12,072 nt of DNA from Thermoplasmata archaeon (GTDB lineage: Archaea; Thermoplasmatota; Thermoplasmata; UBA10834). The DNA lies in NCBI GenBank assembly GCA_013329135.1, contig DUKU01000110.1, forward strand, positions 1 to 12,072, written 5' to 3'. Each line of letters starts with the position of its first letter. Positions within the stretch are counted from its first letter, which is position 1. The translations under genes were made by a program, and so were the position numbers. The notes below the pieces were generated by a model. That model did no database searches. It was not told the DNA's origin and saw only the letters and a list, made by a program, of their open reading frames with translations. Below, piece after piece: positions 1-6,744 of this stretch.

Positions 1-373
1 GGTTTCAATCCAGTACATGTGGCAGCACGTGCAGTGGATGGGGGTCGAGCACTTCGCGATAAGTGACAAGCTGAAGGAGATCGCCATAGCGGAGATGAAG
101 CACGCCGAGAAGATCGCTGAGAGGCTGTGGTACCTCGGCGGCGTCCCGACGACCAAACCCACCCCGATAATCGTCGGGGACGAGATGTGGGAGATGGTCG
201 ACTTCGACATCAAGGCCGAGGTGGAAGCCATCGAGCTCTACAAGCAGATCGAGAAGGTGGCGGACGCCGAGGGAGACCCCACGACGAGGTTCATCTTCGA
301 GAGCATACTCGAGGACGAGGAAGACCACCACGACTTCTTCACGTCCCTGAAGGAACGGCCCAAGAAGAAGTAG
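1..373 (+). CDS. bfr: Bacterioferritin-like diiron protein, 5' end outside window
   Basis: C-terminal part of a four-helix ferritin-superfamily protein; the reading frame is open from base 2 and the first ~35-40 residues lie outside the window. Counting from the first visible Met (base 17), E26 and H29 in EMKHAEK, E68 in AEVEAIELY, and E101/H104 in EDEEDHHD match the second to sixth diiron ligands of bacterioferritin; the first Glu would be upstream. M27, directly after E26, matches the Met that ligates heme between Bfr subunits (E. coli M52), which argues for bacterioferritin over plain ferritin or Dps. Expected role (family knowledge): oxidation of Fe(II) and iron storage in a 24-subunit cytoplasmic shell. 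It converges on the sdh operon, separated by a hairpin terminator. The start cannot be determined here. Confidence 0.85.
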   Translation, partial: VSIQYMWQHVQWMGVEHFAISDKLKEIAIAEMKHAEKIAERLWYLGGVPTTKPTPIIVGDEMWEMVDFDIKAEVEAIELYKQIEKVADAEGDPTTRFIFESILEDEEDHHDFFTSLKERPKKK

Positions 374-407
374 GCCCCCTGTGGCTTCGGAAAAACTACA
401 AGAGGAT

Positions 408-437
408 GGAAGAGGCACGAGCCTCTTCCTCCGTTTT
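408..437. terminator. Bidirectional hairpin terminator between bfr and sdhB
   Basis: A perfect 9-bp stem GGAAGAGGC / GCCTCTTCC (408-416 and 421-429) with a 4-nt ACGA loop sits between two converging genes. On the + strand it is followed by GTTTTC. On the - strand the next bases read through to GTAGTTTTTCC (complement of 387-397). Position and symmetry fit a shared terminator. Archaeal termination depends mainly on U-tracts, so the hairpin's contribution is inferred. Confidence 0.6.
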
Positions 438-453
438 CTGAGGTTTCCCTATC

Positions 454-1191
454 TCACTTCTTCGTCCCGCGTCTGCCGAACAGCTTCCTCTTGAAGGCCT
501 TGATCTTCATCTTCTGTATTGCCTCCGTGGGGTTGAGCTTCTTCGGGCAGACCTCGACGCAGTTGAACTGCGTGTGACAGCGCCAGACGCCGCTCTCGCC
601 CTCTATGATGTCGAGGCGTTCGTCAGGGACGCTGTCCCTGGTGTCCGCGAGGAACCTGTACGATTTCAGCAGCGCGGCCGGGCCGAGGTAGTCGCTGTTG
701 GTCCAGGCCATCGTGCACGAGCTCGTGCACGAACCGCACAGGATGCAGTCGATGGGGTCGTTTATCGGCTGCCTCTCCTTGGTCGACTGTATGTATTCCT
801 TCTCGGGGTACGGCTCCTTACCGACAAGATAGGGTTTGACCTTCTTCAGCCGGTCAAAGAAGTGCGTATAGTCCACCGCCAGGTCCTTCACGACAGGCTG
901 GTGGGGTAGCGGGCTCAGCATGAGGTCGCCCTTCCCGACGAACTGCGCGACCTGGGTCTCGCACGCGAGCCTGACCTTGCCGCCGATGACCATCGCACAT
1001 GAGCCGCACACTCCGGCCCTGCAGCAGAACCTAAACGAGAGCGTCCCGTCCTGGTGGTTCAGGACCTCGAAGAGCGCGTCGAGCACGGTCATGCCCGGAC
1101 GGGGCTTCACGGTGAAGCTCTGCCAGTAAGGAAGCTTGTCGGCAGTCGGGTCGAACCTCTGCACTTTCAGGGTGAGATCTCCTTCAGCCAT
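454..1191 (-). CDS. sdhB: Succinate dehydrogenase/fumarate reductase iron-sulfur subunit
   Basis: A 245-residue SdhB/FrdB protein carrying electrons from the flavin of SdhA to the membrane quinone site. The N-terminal plant-ferredoxin domain has the [2Fe-2S] cysteines C57, C62, C65 and C77 (CRAGVCGSC...C). The C-terminal domain has CILCGSCTSSC (C149, C152, C155, C159) and CHTQFNCVEVCP (C205, C211, C215), giving the normal set for one [4Fe-4S] and one [3Fe-4S] cluster; no ligand is missing. The length is usual for the family. The ATG at 1191 lies just after the sdhA stop, and AGGAGGT in the last sdhA codons is its ribosome binding site, indicating translational coupling. It is the last gene of the operon sdhC-D-A-B. 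Confidence 0.96.
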   Translation of the reverse strand: MAEGDLTLKVQRFDPTADKLPYWQSFTVKPRPGMTVLDALFEVLNHQDGTLSFRFCCRAGVCGSCAMVIGGKVRLACETQVAQFVGKGDLMLSPLPHQPVVKDLAVDYTHFFDRLKKVKPYLVGKEPYPEKEYIQSTKERQPINDPIDCILCGSCTSSCTMAWTNSDYLGPAALLKSYRFLADTRDSVPDERLDIIEGESGVWRCHTQFNCVEVCPKKLNPTEAIQKMKIKAFKRKLFGRRGTKK

Positions 1192-1192
1192 G

Positions 1193-2911
1193 TCAGTACC
1201 TCCTTGCCTCAGGCTTGTACTTGGTCACTTTCACGGACGAGTAGGTTATGACCGGCCCCTTGGGTGAGTAGGTCGCGATGGTATGCTGAAGGAACTTCAC
1301 GTCGTCCCTCTCCTTGAAGTCGAGCCTGGAATGCGCTCCCCTGCTCTCCTCCCTCTTCAGCGCACCGACCGCTATGGCCTCGGCGACGTCTAGCATACCC
1401 TCGAGCTCAAGCGCCCTTATCAGGTCGAGGTTGTAGCCCTTGCCCTTGTTCTGGACGGTTATGTTGGCGAAACGCGCCTTGAGAGCCCTTACATTGGCCA
1501 AGGCCTCCTCCATCAGCGGCTTGTCCCTGAAGATGCCGACCTTCTTGATCATGGTCTCCTTCATCTCAGCCCTGATGTCAGAGTGATTCTCCGTGCCCTT
1601 CCTCGAGAGCATGCCGTCGATGCGCGCCTTTGTCTCCCTCAGGCACTTGTTCATCGCGCCTTCGCCCTCCTTCGTGGTCTTCTTGCCGAGGACATACTCT
1701 GCCGCGACCTGGCCGGACTTCTTGCCGAACACGACCGTGTCGAGGAGCGAGTTGCCGCCGAGCCTGTTCGCACCGTGGACACTCACGCAACCGCACTCGC
1801 CCGCAGCGTACAACCCCTTGAACTTGGTAGCGCCACTGATGTCAGTGTCGATGCCGCCCATGGTGTAGTGCTGTCCTGGCTGGATGGGCACGGGCTTCTC
1901 AATCGGGTCCACGTCCACGAAGTTGATCGCGAGGTCCCTGATGCCAGGGAGCCTCTCGAGGATCTTCTCGCGGCCCAGATGCCGCAGGTCCAGGTGGACG
2001 AAGTCCTGTCCGTTTATGCCCCTGCCGTCGTTAATCTCGGTCTGTATGGACCGGGACACGATGTCCCTCGGGGCAAGCTCCATCGCCTTTGCTGCGTACT
2101 TCGACATGAACCGCTCGCCCAGGTTGTTGACAAGATATCCGCCCTCGCCCCTGGCGCCCTCGGTCATCAATATATTCGTCCCGAAGAGCGACGTCGGGTG
2201 GAACTGGACGAACTCCATATCCTTGAGCGGCACGCCCCTCCTGTAACAGGTGGACTGAGCCGAGCCTGTCGATATGAGCGCATTGGTCGACCTTCCGTAG
2301 ATCTGACCACTGCCGCCGCTGGCGATTATCACCGCTTCGGCCATGAACTGCTCAAGCTCGCCCGTCTTCATGTTCAGACATATGACACCGCGGACCGCAT
2401 CTCCCTCGACCACGAGGTCGACCATGATCCGGTCCTCATAAAGCGGTACATTGAGCTTCACGGAGCGCTCCCAGAGCGTGTGCAGCATGTACATACCGGT
2501 CTTATCCGCGGCGAAACAAGTCCTTGGATAACCAGCGCCGCCGAAAGGCCTCTGGGCGATCTTGCCCTCGTCAGTCCTCGAAAACGGACAGCCCCAATGC
2601 TCGATCTCGTATATGCACGGGCCTGCCTCCTTCGTCATGAACTCGACAGCGTCCTGGTCGGCCAGGTAGTCACTGCCCTTGACCGTGTCGAACGCGTGCT
2701 TCTCCCATGTATCGTCCTTCGCCGCGGGGTTGTTAGCTAGAGACGCGTTCACGCCTCCCTGGGCAGCCCCTGAGTGCGACCTGACGGGGTGGACCTGCGA
2801 GATGATTGCAGTGTCCACCTTGGGCGCTGACTCGATGGCTGCCCTGAGCCCAGCAAGGCCGCCTCCAATCACCAGTATCTTGTGGTAGTACAATCGCTCA
2901 GCCTCCTGCAC
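1193..2911 (-). CDS. sdhA: Succinate dehydrogenase/fumarate reductase flavoprotein subunit
   Basis: A 572-residue FAD-containing catalytic subunit that interconverts succinate and fumarate at the cytoplasmic face of the complex. It shows the Rossmann motif GGGLAGL (17-22), the RSHSGAAQGG segment with H46 as the expected covalent FAD attachment site, the FAD-domain block KHAFDTVKGSDYLADQDAVE (71-90), the active-site block HPTSLFGTNILMTEGARGEGG with its catalytic Arg, HYTMGGI, and ANRLGGNSLLD. The start given is GTG at 2911, overlapping the end of sdhD by 14 bases. A TTG at 2893, eight bases after a GGAGG site, would give MYYHKILVIGGG and is an equally good or better start. Sequence alone does not tell whether the enzyme runs mainly as dehydrogenase or fumarate reductase. 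Confidence 0.96.
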   Translation of the reverse strand: MQEAERLYYHKILVIGGGLAGLRAAIESAPKVDTAIISQVHPVRSHSGAAQGGVNASLANNPAAKDDTWEKHAFDTVKGSDYLADQDAVEFMTKEAGPCIYEIEHWGCPFSRTDEGKIAQRPFGGAGYPRTCFAADKTGMYMLHTLWERSVKLNVPLYEDRIMVDLVVEGDAVRGVICLNMKTGELEQFMAEAVIIASGGSGQIYGRSTNALISTGSAQSTCYRRGVPLKDMEFVQFHPTSLFGTNILMTEGARGEGGYLVNNLGERFMSKYAAKAMELAPRDIVSRSIQTEINDGRGINGQDFVHLDLRHLGREKILERLPGIRDLAINFVDVDPIEKPVPIQPGQHYTMGGIDTDISGATKFKGLYAAGECGCVSVHGANRLGGNSLLDTVVFGKKSGQVAAEYVLGKKTTKEGEGAMNKCLRETKARIDGMLSRKGTENHSDIRAEMKETMIKKVGIFRDKPLMEEALANVRALKARFANITVQNKGKGYNLDLIRALELEGMLDVAEAIAVGALKREESRGAHSRLDFKERDDVKFLQHTIATYSPKGPVITYSSVKVTKYKPEARRY

Positions 2912-3293
2912 CGCTGATGAAGGGGAAGAGTATCACGATGCCCCAGATGAGCGTCCCGATACCGACGACCCACAAGGTCACATCGATGAGCTTCTTCCGC
3001 CTCACGAACATGTCGAAGTCGAACAGGACGGTCCTGAAGCCGTTCAGGCCGTGCAGAAGGACCATGGACAACATGCCGTAATCGACAACGATGTACAGGA
3101 GCTGGTCGAGTCTCAGGCTGACCTCGTCGAACGTGATCAGCGGCTCCTCGCCCGTCTCCGCGCCCACATCCATGAAGTGCGCCGCGTACAGGTGCACCCC
3201 CAAGAAGACTATCAGGAGAACTGCTGAAATCCTCTGGAATGCCCATGCCCATGTGCCAGCGACCTTGGAGGTCGCCACTCTCTGCTCGGACAT
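2898..3293 (-). CDS. sdhD: Succinate dehydrogenase membrane anchor, SdhD-type cytochrome b subunit
   Basis: A small membrane protein (131 residues from the ATG at 3293) with three predicted helices, about 21-38, 65-90 and 102-126. The second helix carries HGLNGFR (H81-R87), the HxxNGxR signature of SdhC/SdhD-type heme-b anchors; H34 in helix 1 is a second candidate ligand. An upstream start at 3329 is possible, but it would overlap sdhC; the ATG at 3293 starts two bases after the sdhC stop at 3296-3298 and needs no N-terminal extension. It should anchor SdhAB in the membrane and help form the quinone site. It resembles the preceding gene along its whole length (see findings). Which anchor is called C and which D follows gene order only. 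Confidence 0.88.
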   Translation of the reverse strand: MSEQRVATSKVAGTWAWAFQRISAVLLIVFLGVHLYAAHFMDVGAETGEEPLITFDEVSLRLDQLLYIVVDYGMLSMVLLHGLNGFRTVLFDFDMFVRRKKLIDVTLWVVGIGTLIWGIVILFPFISGAGG

Positions 3294-3295
3294 CT

Positions 3296-3712
3296 TCAGG
3301 CCACCCCCTCGGGGAACACCAGGTGCCATATCGCAAGCAGGCCGCCCACGATCAGGACAGCCGAGATGGCCATCGTGACCCAGAACACCAGCTTCTGGCG
3401 CCTAATCCCAACACCCAGGTCGAAAAGCACGACCCTGAGCCCGTTCATCGCATGGTATATCACCACTATCACAAGCAGGAAGTCCATCGCAACGAACAGA
3501 GGCTGGGAAGTCGTCTCCATCAGGGCGTCGAAGTCAGCGCCGCCCTCAGCCATCGAGGCTGTCGATATGAACGATAGGTGCAGGAACACATATGCCACGA
3601 GTGCAAGCCCCGTTAGCCTGTGTCCGACCCATGCCCACATCCCAGTCTTCATGTTCGTCGGCCAGAACTCGGAGTTCCTGCCGAACAACCACTTGAAGCT
3701 GCTTATCTTCAT
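3296..3712 (-). CDS. sdhC: Succinate dehydrogenase membrane anchor, SdhC-type cytochrome b subunit
   Basis: First gene of the operon; 138 residues from the ATG at 3712. Three predicted membrane helices lie at about 33-50, 72-97 and 108-131. WAWVGHRLTG (26-35) resembles the HRxTG signature of SdhC, and HAMNGLR (H87-R93) is the heme-b motif of helix 2; H45 in helix 1 is a further candidate ligand. The open frame extends upstream to a TTG at 3811, but that stretch is not SdhC-like. The ATG at 3712 follows AAAGGTGTT at good Shine-Dalgarno spacing. Role: membrane anchoring of SdhAB, heme binding and electron transfer to quinone. Confidence 0.9.
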   Translation of the reverse strand: MKISSFKWLFGRNSEFWPTNMKTGMWAWVGHRLTGLALVAYVFLHLSFISTASMAEGGADFDALMETTSQPLFVAMDFLLVIVVIYHAMNGLRVVLFDLGVGIRRQKLVFWVTMAISAVLIVGGLLAIWHLVFPEGVA

Positions 3713-4065
3713 TCGAACACCTTTGCCCGAAATCCCATTAGATTGCGGTGAGGAACCACGGACGCCAGCACTGATTCGGTGGTGCCCTGAGCCCCCCGGG
3801 CGCCTACACAAGCGAGATTATACTTAAGTGTATCTAATCGAACCAAACATGCGCGGTTTTCACCAGTAGCGGTTCAACTCTCTACCGCCAATCGTCACAT
3901 GAAATACGAAATTCGTCCCGCGGGGTCGACAATCGTTCAGCCCGCGCCCGCTGGGCGCACACCACATGAAACGCGATGTGGACAAAGGCACTCCGTGCCG
4001 GATTCCTTCTCCGGCCCGCATGCTAGAGGACAGAGTAAAAGTACATGCAAACGGATACCAAACAC
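3713..4065. promoter_or_regulatory. Intergenic region with divergent promoters for sdhC and rubredoxin
   Basis: About 350 bases without a convincing gene. On the - strand TTAAGTATAATC (complement of 3816-3827) is the best TATA-like box for sdhCDAB; with initiation ~25 nt downstream it implies an 80-90 nt leader. It lies inside a 24-bp interval bounded by GATTA (3816-3820) and TAATC (3835-3839), a possible operator. On the + strand GTAAAAGTA (4035-4043) lies 27 bases before the rubredoxin ATG at 4066. In between are two perfect hairpins, GCGCCC-GCT-GGGCGC (3944-3958) and GCCGGA-N7-TCCGGC (3997-4015), and a 9-bp direct repeat CACATGAAA (3896-3904, 3963-3971). Open frames here are shadows. Confidence 0.5.
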
Positions 4066-4233
4066 ATGGCCGACTTGGCGAAGTACCAGTGCAATGTCTG
4101 CGGCTGGGTCTATGACCCCGAGAAGGGTGACTCGAGCCAGAACATCTCCCCTGGCACGGCATTCGAGGACCTACCCGAGGACTGGACGTGCCCGGAATGC
4201 GGCGCAGGCAAGGACGAGTTCACTAAGATGTGA
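4066..4233 (+). CDS. Rubredoxin
   Basis: A 55-residue rubredoxin, a one-iron cytoplasmic electron carrier. C9 and C12 (CNVCG) and C42 and C45 (CPECG) form the Fe(Cys)4 site; WVYDPEKGD, PGTAFEDLPEDWTCP and KDEF are classic rubredoxin segments. I chose the ATG at 4066 because it gives the family's usual length and a TATA-like GTAAAAGTA is centred 27 bases upstream, suggesting a leaderless mRNA. An in-frame ATG at 4045 would add seven residues (62 in total) and cannot be excluded. Rubredoxins commonly donate electrons to rubrerythrin or superoxide reductase; a rubrerythrin-like gene lies ~1.1 kb away. Homoserine dehydrogenase follows after 47 bases with no obvious promoter of its own. Confidence 0.93.
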   Translation: MADLAKYQCNVCGWVYDPEKGDSSQNISPGTAFEDLPEDWTCPECGAGKDEFTKM

Positions 4234-4280
4234 CCGCCCCGAACATGGTTCACGGCCCTGACATTGTGAAGGTGTGCTAG

Positions 4281-5324
4281 ATGATACTCCGCCTCGCCAT
4301 CATTGGATTCGGAAACGTGGGGCAAGAGCTCGCGCGAATGCTGCTTCTGAAACGTCCTTGGCTCCTCCGATCCAAAGGATTGGACATCGAGGTCGTGGCC
4401 ATATCCACGAGGTCGAAGGGGTCCCTCATGTCCAAGAGTGGGCTCGACCTGGAACGCGTATTGAAGGAGATCGGGACGAAGGGCGACCTGAAGGGATACC
4501 CGGACTCGCACACGGACCTCGGTCCCCTTGACATCATATCCAAGACCGTCGCTGACATGGTCTTGGAGCTGACAACGCTCGACATCGAATCGGGCCAGCC
4601 AGCGACAGAACACATCACAAAAGCTCTTGGAAATGGCATGGATGTCGTCACCGCCAACAAGGGACCGATAGCATTCGCCTACTGCGAGCTGAGAGCACTG
4701 GCGCGCTCCCGCGGGGTCCGCTTCAGGTTCGAGGGCACGGTCATGGACGGAACGCCTGTGTTCAGTCTGGTGGAGAAGACACTCCCAGGAATCCAAGTCG
4801 TGGGCATCCAGGGAATCCTGAACAGCACATCCAACTTCGTCCTAACCGAGATGACCCGAGGAAGGACCGCTCAAGATGCCATAAAGGAGGCTCAAGCCCG
4901 CGGCATAGCCGAGGCGGACCCGTCGTTGGACATCGACGGCTGGGACGCTGCCGCCAAGATCACCGCTCTCGCAAATGTCCTCATGGACGCGAGGAAGACT
5001 CCGAAGGACGTGGACAGGACGGGTGTGAGAGACGTGACCCCCAAGGCATTGGCCGCGGCCAAGGTGAATGGGACCAAGATCAAGCTGGTCGCGAGCGCCA
5101 CAATGCCAGACGGCGATGTCAGGCTCGTGGTGAAGCCCGTGACGGTAGGACCTGACAGCCCGTTCTGGTCGGTCGAAGGCACTTCGAGTGCCATCACCAT
5201 CCAGACGGACCTCATGGGCGAATTGACTATACTCGAGAAGGACCCTGCGCTGACGCAGACCGCGTACGCGGTGTTCTCGGACATATTGCATATCGTGGAA
5301 TCCATAAGGAGCGGTACGCTGTAA
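4281..5324 (+). CDS. hom: Homoserine dehydrogenase
   Basis: A 347-residue NAD(P)-dependent enzyme that reduces aspartate semialdehyde to homoserine, the branch point to threonine and methionine. The dinucleotide-binding motif GFGNVG is at 9-14, TANKGP at 124-129 and GILNSTSN at 178-185. The signature EAQARGIAEADPSLDIDG begins at 203 and leads into WDAAAK, where D222 and K226 match the catalytic Asp/Lys pair of the family. It is the short form without the C-terminal ACT domain, so feedback by threonine through that domain is not expected. GAAGGTG, seven bases before the ATG, is the ribosome binding site. It lies downstream of rubredoxin, probably as a read-through pair without a functional link, and converges on the rubrerythrin gene three bases beyond its stop. 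Confidence 0.95.
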   Translation: MILRLAIIGFGNVGQELARMLLLKRPWLLRSKGLDIEVVAISTRSKGSLMSKSGLDLERVLKEIGTKGDLKGYPDSHTDLGPLDIISKTVADMVLELTTLDIESGQPATEHITKALGNGMDVVTANKGPIAFAYCELRALARSRGVRFRFEGTVMDGTPVFSLVEKTLPGIQVVGIQGILNSTSNFVLTEMTRGRTAQDAIKEAQARGIAEADPSLDIDGWDAAAKITALANVLMDARKTPKDVDRTGVRDVTPKALAAAKVNGTKIKLVASATMPDGDVRLVVKPVTVGPDSPFWSVEGTSSAITIQTDLMGELTILEKDPALTQTAYAVFSDILHIVESIRSGTL

Positions 5325-5327
5325 GAC

Positions 5328-5861
5328 TCACTCAGTCTCGAGGCTGAACTCCATGCTGCCGTAGTGGAACCCGGAGCCCGACCTGCTGTCACGCTCGGCC
5401 TGGAGTATCGTCAGGTGGCCAGATTCCTCGCCCACGAGCCAGTTGAACACCTGCCTGGCATTTGCGTTGTCCGTCTCCTGCCCCGCAGTCCTGTAGTACT
5501 CGATCGACCTCTTCTCGACATCTATGCCGACATCGACCACTTCGAGTTCACCCGCGTCCGGTCTCAGCTCCAACTTCTTGATGCCACGGTCCGCGAACAC
5601 CGAGAGACGAGGTGACGAAGCCGAAGTCCTCTTGGCGTCCTCGAGTGTGGCCCAATCGAGACCTTTGTCAAGCAGCCCTAACTGATGCACCAAGACCTCG
5701 ATGTGTCTCTTCTCCTGAGCCACGAGGCTCAGGAACATATCCTTCGAGCGCTTGCGAGTCATCATCGCGGAAGCACGCTCGAAGAACTCCTTCCCATCGA
5801 CCTCCATCGCAATCGCGTCCCTCAGGACCTCGGGGCTGGACCTGCTTGATCTCGTCACCAT
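5328..5861 (-). CDS. Rubrerythrin-like diiron protein without rubredoxin domain
   Basis: A 177-residue ferritin-like four-helix protein. Candidate diiron ligands are E20 (AMEVDGKEFFE), E50 and H53 (EKRH), E116 (DVEKRSIEYY) and E146 and H149 (ESGH), giving the rubrerythrin-type pattern E, ExxH, E, ExxH. The central linker (~70-105) is longer than in minimal ferritin-like domains, and there is no C-terminal CxxC rubredoxin domain, so electrons would have to come from a separate carrier, plausibly the rubredoxin at 4066. Likely role (family inference): peroxide reduction or another diiron oxidation; the substrate is unknown. The ATG at 5861 is preceded by AGAGGGTGGAGA, a strong ribosome binding site. 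Confidence 0.85.
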   Translation of the reverse strand: MVTRSSRSSPEVLRDAIAMEVDGKEFFERASAMMTRKRSKDMFLSLVAQEKRHIEVLVHQLGLLDKGLDWATLEDAKRTSASSPRLSVFADRGIKKLELRPDAGELEVVDVGIDVEKRSIEYYRTAGQETDNANARQVFNWLVGEESGHLTILQAERDSRSGSGFHYGSMEFSLETE

Positions 5862-5906
5862 TCTCCACCCTCTGAGGAATCAGCAGTCTTCCTCGGCATA
5901 TAACTT
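5862..5906 (-). promoter_or_regulatory. Promoter and ribosome binding site of rubrerythrin-like gene
   Basis: On the - strand AAGTTATATGC (complement of 5896-5906) is a good archaeal TATA box centred 40 bases before the ATG at 5861. Initiation ~25 nt downstream would give a ~14-nt leader that contains the GGGTGGAGA ribosome binding site. Confidence 0.6.
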
Positions 5907-5928
5907 GTCACGAAGACCTGTCCATCAC

Positions 5929-6687
5929 TCACTGAGCGGTGGAGCCGCCATCAACGGACAACGAAGCCCCAGTGACGAACGAGGACTCATCCGAGACAAG
6001 GAAAAGGACAGCTTTCGCAACCTCCTCAGCACGGCCTATCCGTCCCATCGGGCTCTCGGCCCGAGTACGTTCCATGTACCCTTCCGGATCCTTGGCAGCC
6101 TCGACCTCGCGCGCAAGCATGGGGGTATCGATGGTCCCGGGGTTGACGGAGTTCACCCTGATTCCGCATCCAGCGTAGTCAAGGGCCATCGCCTTCGTCA
6201 TCAGCGTGACCGCGCCCTTGGAGGCGCAATATGCAGGGCAATTCCTATTGCCGATGAGTCCGGCATCGGACGAGTTGTTCACGATCACCCCACCGCCCTG
6301 GCGCTTCATATACGGCAGGGCGAACTTGGTCACGAGGAAAGTGCCCTTCACATTGACATCCATAAGACGGTCCCACTCCTCCTCGGTCATTTCTTCGGCG
6401 GACTTCTCGATGTATACTCCCGCGTTGTTGAACAGTATGTCCAATCGGCCGAACCGGGCGACGGTCTCATCGACCATCCGGAGCGCGTCCTCTGAGCTGG
6501 CGACATCCCCTCTCACAAAGTGTGCTTGACCGAACTTGGAGAGCCTCTCGAGCGCATGGGCGCCCTTCTCCGTCGACCTGCCCGTGACGGAAACCCTGGC
6601 GCCCTCCTTAAGGAAGAGCTCGGCCGTGGCATATCCCATGCCCTCCGTCCCCCCAGTGATGAGCGCAACCTTGCCATTCAATCTCAT
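5929..6687 (-). CDS. Short-chain dehydrogenase/reductase, classical SDR
   Basis: A 252-residue classical SDR. It has the cofactor motif TGGTEGMG (11-18), NNAG (87-90), N112, S139/S140, and Y153 and K157 in YCASK, so the N-S-Y-K catalytic tetrad is complete. R37 at the end of the second beta strand (VTGRS) suggests a preference for NADP(H). PGTIDTPM and the C-terminal VTGASLSVDGG are typical of the FabG/3-oxoacyl or alcohol dehydrogenase branch. The substrate cannot be told from sequence; FabG-like reductase, glucose dehydrogenase-like enzyme or secondary alcohol dehydrogenase are alternatives. The ATG at 6687 has a textbook archaeal ribosome binding site, GGTGATT, five bases ahead. It lies downstream of the histidine kinase but has its own promoter. 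Confidence 0.92.
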   Translation of the reverse strand: MRLNGKVALITGGTEGMGYATAELFLKEGARVSVTGRSTEKGAHALERLSKFGQAHFVRGDVASSEDALRMVDETVARFGRLDILFNNAGVYIEKSAEEMTEEEWDRLMDVNVKGTFLVTKFALPYMKRQGGGVIVNNSSDAGLIGNRNCPAYCASKGAVTLMTKAMALDYAGCGIRVNSVNPGTIDTPMLAREVEAAKDPEGYMERTRAESPMGRIGRAEEVAKAVLFLVSDESSFVTGASLSVDGGSTAQ

Positions 6688-6732
6688 GGAATCACCGCGT
6701 CACCATATTGCCTTGATGCGGGGATAAACTTC
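6688..6732 (-). promoter_or_regulatory. Promoter and ribosome binding site of SDR gene
   Basis: GAAGTTTATCCC on the - strand (complement of 6721-6732) is a TATA-like box centred 39 bases from the ATG at 6687, almost the same spacing as for the rubrerythrin-like gene. The predicted ~13-nt leader carries GGTGATT. Confidence 0.55.
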
Positions 6733-6744
6733 TCGCAAGACCCT

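Noticed and set aside
1583..2740. 385-codon open frame on the + strand
   Set aside because: It lies wholly antisense to sdhA, whose motifs are unmistakable; the protein has no recognisable domain, and long shadows are common in GC-rich genes.
3294..3329. Upstream start of sdhD at 3329
   Set aside because: It would overlap the end of sdhC by 34 bases and add MAPGVPRGGGLK, which is not anchor-like; the ATG at 3293 is coupled directly to the sdhC stop.
4110..4796. 228-codon open frame on the - strand
   Set aside because: Antisense to rubredoxin and homoserine dehydrogenase; composition is typical of a reverse-frame shadow, with no domain or ribosome site.
5752..6495. 247-codon open frame on the + strand
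   Set aside because: Antisense to the SDR and rubrerythrin-like genes and crosses their intergenic promoter; no domain seen.
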